From assembly GCA_003135495.1 (NCBI GenBank), contig PLBX01000468.1, forward strand, positions 1-9,939: a stretch of DNA of 9,939 nt, written 5' to 3'. This DNA comes from Acidobacteriaceae bacterium. GTDB lineage: Bacteria; Acidobacteriota; Terriglobia; Terriglobales; Acidobacteriaceae. Shown one piece after another: positions 7,223 through 9,939 of this stretch. Below the pieces are notes generated by a model. It did not search any database. It saw nothing but the letters and a program-made list of their open reading frames with translations, and was not told the DNA's origin. The translations under genes and the position numbers were made by a program. How positions within the stretch are numbered: position 1 is the first letter of the stretch; each line of letters starts with the position of its first letter.

Positions 7223-8373
7223 GCGTGTTTCCCCATGGCTTCAATCACCGCGTCATGGAACGCTGGCCGCACTTGCTTAATGGCTTGATTCTCACAATCA
7301 GGCCACGTGCGATTTGTCAGCAAAACTACCGACAGTTGCCGCTCCGGATCAATCCACAACGACGTCCCTGTATAGCCGAGATGTCCAAACGAACGCGGGG
7401 AAAAGTGCTTTCCAGATTGCGATGGCGCCGATGGAGTGTCCCACCCGAGCGCTCGCGATGTGCCGATGGGTGCGCTTTCCCGCAGCGTAAAAAAATCCAC
7501 CGTCGAGGCGCGGACGATAGGGCGCCCTCCGTTGAGCATGGTGTGAGCGAATTTCGCCAAATCTTCTGTGTTAGAGAAGAGGCCCGCGTGAGCAGCAACG
7601 CCTCCTAGCACGCTCGCATTTTCGTCCTGCACCTCGCCCTGAATTACGCGGTGGCGGAAGGAAACATCGTTGGCAGTCGGCAGAATAGAATCCTGTAATC
7701 CAGCATGAGGATTGAAAGTAGTGTGCGTCATTCCCAACGGACCGAAAATCTCCCGCTGGCAAAACACGTCAAGCGCCTCGTCCGCCAGCCTTTCCAGAGC
7801 CACCCCTAGAATGATGAATCCGATGTCGCTATATTCGGCCCGTTCGCCCGGAAGCGCACTCAGCGGAGCCGCCACCACAGCCCGCAAAAAATCGGCGCGG
7901 TCCGTGACCCGCAAAAAAAACTTCTCATAAGCCGCCAGGCCTGAGCTGTGCGTGAGTAACATGCGAAGAGTAACTTCACGCCGGCGATTCGCAACGTCAC
8001 TAACCCCACTCGCAAATTCTGGAACAATGGCCGCCACCGGAGCTTCCAGGTCAAGCACTCCGCGCTCATAAAGAATCATGGCCATGCCAGTCGTGGCCAC
8101 AACTTTCGTGAGTGATGCAAGATCGAAGATGCTCGACGTGCTGACCTCAGCCGCCTTCGGATCGTAGGTAAAACGGCCAAAGGCTTTGTGAGCGACTAAT
8201 TCCCCGTGAGACGTCACTGCGATCGAGCAGCCCGGAAACGCTCGCGAGGAAATGGCGCCTTCAACAATATTGAAGGCGCTGCGAAATCTTTCCTCCTGCG
8301 CGCCAAAATTGCGCACCAGAAAGGAAAAACCGGATTCTCGATTCGCCAAAGTCTCGCTCAAAGTTACGTTCAA
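7219..8373 (-). CDS. Beta-lactamase-family serine hydrolase, AmiE-like, no signal peptide
   Basis: An S12/class-C beta-lactamase-fold hydrolase of up to 384 residues. Catalytic motifs are all present: SLTK (Ser87/Lys90), YSD (181-183) and HLG (331-333) before YTGTSLWIDP. The family includes carboxypeptidases, esterases and the B. subtilis N-acetylmuramyl-L-alanine amidase AmiE, encoded in the murQ operon there. The 4-bp overlap with murQ here favours an AmiE-like role: removing the peptide from MurNAc-peptides before MurQ acts. I see no signal peptide or membrane segment, so the protein is probably cytoplasmic, unlike AmiE. The start is uncertain: an in-frame TAG lies two codons upstream, so the choices are TTG at 8373, 8361 or 8349 or GTG at 8316, none with a good ribosome site. 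The N-terminus is built from a 12-bp repeat (tetrapeptide N-x-T-L). Confidence 0.88.
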   Translation of the reverse strand: MNVTLSETLANRESGFSFLVRNFGAQEERFRSAFNIVEGAISSRAFPGCSIAVTSHGELVAHKAFGRFTYDPKAAEVSTSSIFDLASLTKVVATTGMAMILYERGVLDLEAPVAAIVPEFASGVSDVANRRREVTLRMLLTHSSGLAAYEKFFLRVTDRADFLRAVVAAPLSALPGERAEYSDIGFIILGVALERLADEALDVFCQREIFGPLGMTHTTFNPHAGLQDSILPTANDVSFRHRVIQGEVQDENASVLGGVAAHAGLFSNTEDLAKFAHTMLNGGRPIVRASTVDFFTLRESAPIGTSRALGWDTPSAPSQSGKHFSPRSFGHLGYTGTSLWIDPERQLSVVLLTNRTWPDCENQAIKQVRPAFHDAVIEAMGKHA

Positions 8374-8443
8374 AGCCTAGTTCAAGGTTACGTTCAAAGT
8401 CTCGTTCAAAGTTGCATTCAAAGTCGCGTTAAAAAGTCGCGTT
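8347..8443. repeat. Degenerate 12-bp tandem repeat, about eight units
   Basis: Consensus on the plus strand is CAAAGTYNCGTT. Units begin at 8347, 8359, 8371, 8383, 8395, 8407, 8419 and 8431 (the last has one extra A), followed by a decayed copy at 8444. On the minus strand the period is a multiple of three and encodes N-x-T-L tetrapeptides; one unit (8371-8382) carries an in-frame TAG. The array spans the 5' UTR and first codons of the minus-strand hydrolase. It is too short and too diverged in layout to be a CRISPR array (no spacers). Confidence 0.9.
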
Positions 8444-8467
8444 CAAGGCTTTTTCTGAACTGATGGG

Positions 8468-8496
8468 GTTATAGCAAACGCCCAGCATGTAGGCAA
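8468..8496 (-). promoter_or_regulatory. Candidate sigma70-type promoter for the hydrolase-murQ operon
   Basis: On the minus strand TTGCCT (8491-8496) and TATAAC (8468-8473) are separated by exactly 17 bp; the -10 matches the consensus at five of six positions and the -35 at four. Transcription would begin near 8461, giving a leader of about 90 nt that contains the 12-bp repeat array. A direct repeat GCAAACG (8474-8480 and 8493-8499) brackets the spacer, overlapping the -35, and could be an operator. The rest of the 204-bp divergent gap (8374-8577) shows no gene; a poor plus-strand pair TTGAGC (8538) / TAGAGT (8562), 18 bp apart, is the only candidate I saw for the rightward gene. Confidence 0.4.
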
Positions 8497-8577
8497 ACGG
8501 TCAGTTACTCTCGGAGCATCGTTTGTCACCTTCAGTCTTGAGCAGTCTCTCTGGCGTCATGTAGAGTCACAGCAGAC

Positions 8578-9939
8578 ATGAATCATCTCGCGCAAAAGTT
8601 GCCGCGGAATTCGCCGCCAAGCTCGTGCCAAAGCTTCTCGCTCCCGGCGCGCCTGCTCTTTATTTTCTTCTTGTTTTCATCCGCCGCGTTCTCCGAGACG
8701 ACCCTCGAGTCGCGCCTGTCCATCCTCGATCCCATCATCAACGAAGCCATCACGCAACAGGAGATCCCCGGCGCCGTCGTAATCATCGGTCACGACGGCC
8801 GCGTCGTATATCGCAAAGCCTACGGCAGCCGCGCCATCGCGCCCAAGCGCGAATCCAAGTCCGAATCAATGACGCTGGACACAATCTTCGATTGCGCCTC
8901 GCTCGCCAAAGTGGTAGCCACCACCACAGCCATGATGCAACTGTGGGAGCAGGGAAAGTTTCGCATGAACGATCCCGTCGCAAAATATCTCCCCGAATTT
9001 GCGCAGAATGGCAAGCAGGACATTACGATCCGCCAATTACTGGTGCACTACTCAGGATTAGGCCCTGACCTCGATCTGACCAAGCCGTGGCAAGGGAAGG
9101 AAGCCGCCGAGCGCGTGGCTTTTGAGACCGCGCCCGAACACCCTCCCGGCTCCTCCTTTTTGTATAGCGATATAAACTTTGTCGTCCTCGGCGCGCTCGT
9201 GGAGCGGCTTTCGGGCGAGTCGCTCGACGCCTATTCCTCCAAACATATATTCGCGCCGCTCGATATGAAAGAAACGCGATTCCTGCCTCCATCTTCATGG
9301 CAGCCGCGAATCGCGCCCACCGAAGAGGATGAGAACCATCATTTGCTGCGTGGGTTTGTGCACGATCCCACTGCCCGCCGCATGGGCGGAGTCGCCGGCA
9401 ATGCCGGAATATTTTCCACCGCCGATGATCTCGCCATTTTTGCCCAAGCCCTGCTTGATGGAGGCCGAGGTGTCCTGACCCCGGCAACTGTAGCGAAGAT
9501 GATCGCGCCCCAGCAGCCCGTAAATGGCACGGTGCTCCGGGGTTTTGGATGGGACATCGATTCTCCTTTTTCCAGCAACCGCGGCGAACTGCTGCCGGTA
9601 GGAGGTTTCGGCCATACCGGCTACACCGGCACTTCGCTCTGGATCGATCCCGCAACCAATACTTACATCGTCCTGCTGACCAATGCAGTGCACATGAACT
9701 TTGTGGCGGCGAAAGGGAAGGGAAGCGCCGCGTCACTCAGAACTAAGGTAGCCACAGCCGTAGGCGCGGCACTCGCGCTCGATCTCACGGATGCCGAGAA
9801 GATGCGTCAGACTTCCATCACCGGCTACAACGAAATGCAAAGTGCGGCGCGCAAATTGGCCGTGAGGAATGGCACCGTAAAAACCGGAATCGACGTTCTC
9901 GAGGAAACCAATTTCTTAGCCCTGCATCCCGCGCGTGGC
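8578..9939 (+). CDS. Exported serine hydrolase, probably fused to a DUF1343/NamZ domain (3' end missing)
   Basis: An open frame of 454 codons from ATG at 8578 to the window edge without a stop. Residues 1-39 look like a signal peptide: a basic n-region, a hydrophobic core LLFIFFLFSSAAFS and likely cleavage before Glu40. Residues about 45-400 form a beta-lactamase-family (S12, AmiE/EstB-like) domain with SLAK (Ser108/Lys111), YSD (196-198) and HTG (346-348) before YTGTSLWIDP. A linker follows, then VKTGIDVLEETNFLAL (434-449), which resembles the opening strand of DUF1343 proteins; these include B. subtilis NamZ (YbbC), an exo-beta-N-acetylmuramidase. If right, one exported protein would carry a peptide-cleaving and a MurNAc-releasing domain. 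Only about 20 residues of the second domain are visible, so the fusion is likely but unproven. Divergent from its paralogue and murQ. The ribosome site is weak. Confidence 0.87.
   Translation, partial: MNHLAQKLPRNSPPSSCQSFSLPARLLFIFFLFSSAAFSETTLESRLSILDPIINEAITQQEIPGAVVIIGHDGRVVYRKAYGSRAIAPKRESKSESMTLDTIFDCASLAKVVATTTAMMQLWEQGKFRMNDPVAKYLPEFAQNGKQDITIRQLLVHYSGLGPDLDLTKPWQGKEAAERVAFETAPEHPPGSSFLYSDINFVVLGALVERLSGESLDAYSSKHIFAPLDMKETRFLPPSSWQPRIAPTEEDENHHLLRGFVHDPTARRMGGVAGNAGIFSTADDLAIFAQALLDGGRGVLTPATVAKMIAPQQPVNGTVLRGFGWDIDSPFSSNRGELLPVGGFGHTGYTGTSLWIDPATNTYIVLLTNAVHMNFVAAKGKGSAASLRTKVATAVGAALALDLTDAEKMRQTSITGYNEMQSAARKLAVRNGTVKTGIDVLEETNFLALHPARG

Noticed and set aside
8347..8455. CRISPR-like array
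   Set aside because: Units are 12 bp, contiguous and without spacers.
8206..8463. Plus-strand frame with QSLV/QSYV tetrapeptide repeats
   Set aside because: It is the antisense reading of the hydrolase N-terminus plus the 12-bp repeat array; no ribosome site or family support.
9023..9736. Minus-strand open frame of 237 codons
   Set aside because: It is fully antisense to the well-supported plus-strand hydrolase and lacks recognisable motifs.

Overview
The window suggests a GC-rich Gram-negative-type bacterium. Acidobacteriota (class Terriglobia) is my best guess. That rests on gene content (a beta-lactamase-like hydrolase apparently joined to a DUF1343/NamZ domain, beside murQ and murA) and general protein flavour; there is no rRNA or marker gene to prove it. 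Nearly all genes lie on the minus strand; one partial gene at the right end runs on the plus strand. No tRNA, rRNA, CRISPR array, transposase or integrase was seen.

Right part (6239-9939): cell-wall salvage. A divergent pair of related serine hydrolases is separated by about 200 bp. The minus-strand one has no signal peptide and overlaps murQ (MurNAc-6-phosphate etherase) by 4 bp. The plus-strand one is exported and, just before the window ends, enters what looks like the start of a DUF1343 (NamZ, exo-N-acetylmuramidase) domain. This resembles the Bacillus subtilis murQ-amiE-nagZ-namZ recycling operon, but reorganised and with a likely domain fusion. A degenerate 12-bp tandem repeat lies at the 5' end of the minus-strand hydrolase and obscures its start codon.

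Middle (4784-6238): murA, the first committed enzyme of peptidoglycan synthesis, follows murQ on the same strand. The 138-bp gap holds a GC-rich hairpin and four GATATC palindromes.

Left part (1-4487): after an AT-rich 296-bp spacer comes a tight minus-strand operon for a CDP-linked deoxysugar. In order it holds rfbF/ddhA (glucose-1-phosphate cytidylyltransferase), rfbG/ddhB (CDP-glucose 4,6-dehydratase), rfbH/ddhC (iron-sulfur, PMP-dependent 3-dehydrase, with the diagnostic histidine and four cysteines intact), an extended SDR reductase/epimerase of unproven specificity, and the N-terminus of a SAM methyltransferase that runs off the left edge. Together they would convert glucose-1-P to CDP-4-keto-6-deoxyglucose, remove the 3-hydroxyl, then reduce and possibly methylate the sugar, presumably for a surface polysaccharide. 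The E3 reductase normally needed with RfbH is not in this window.
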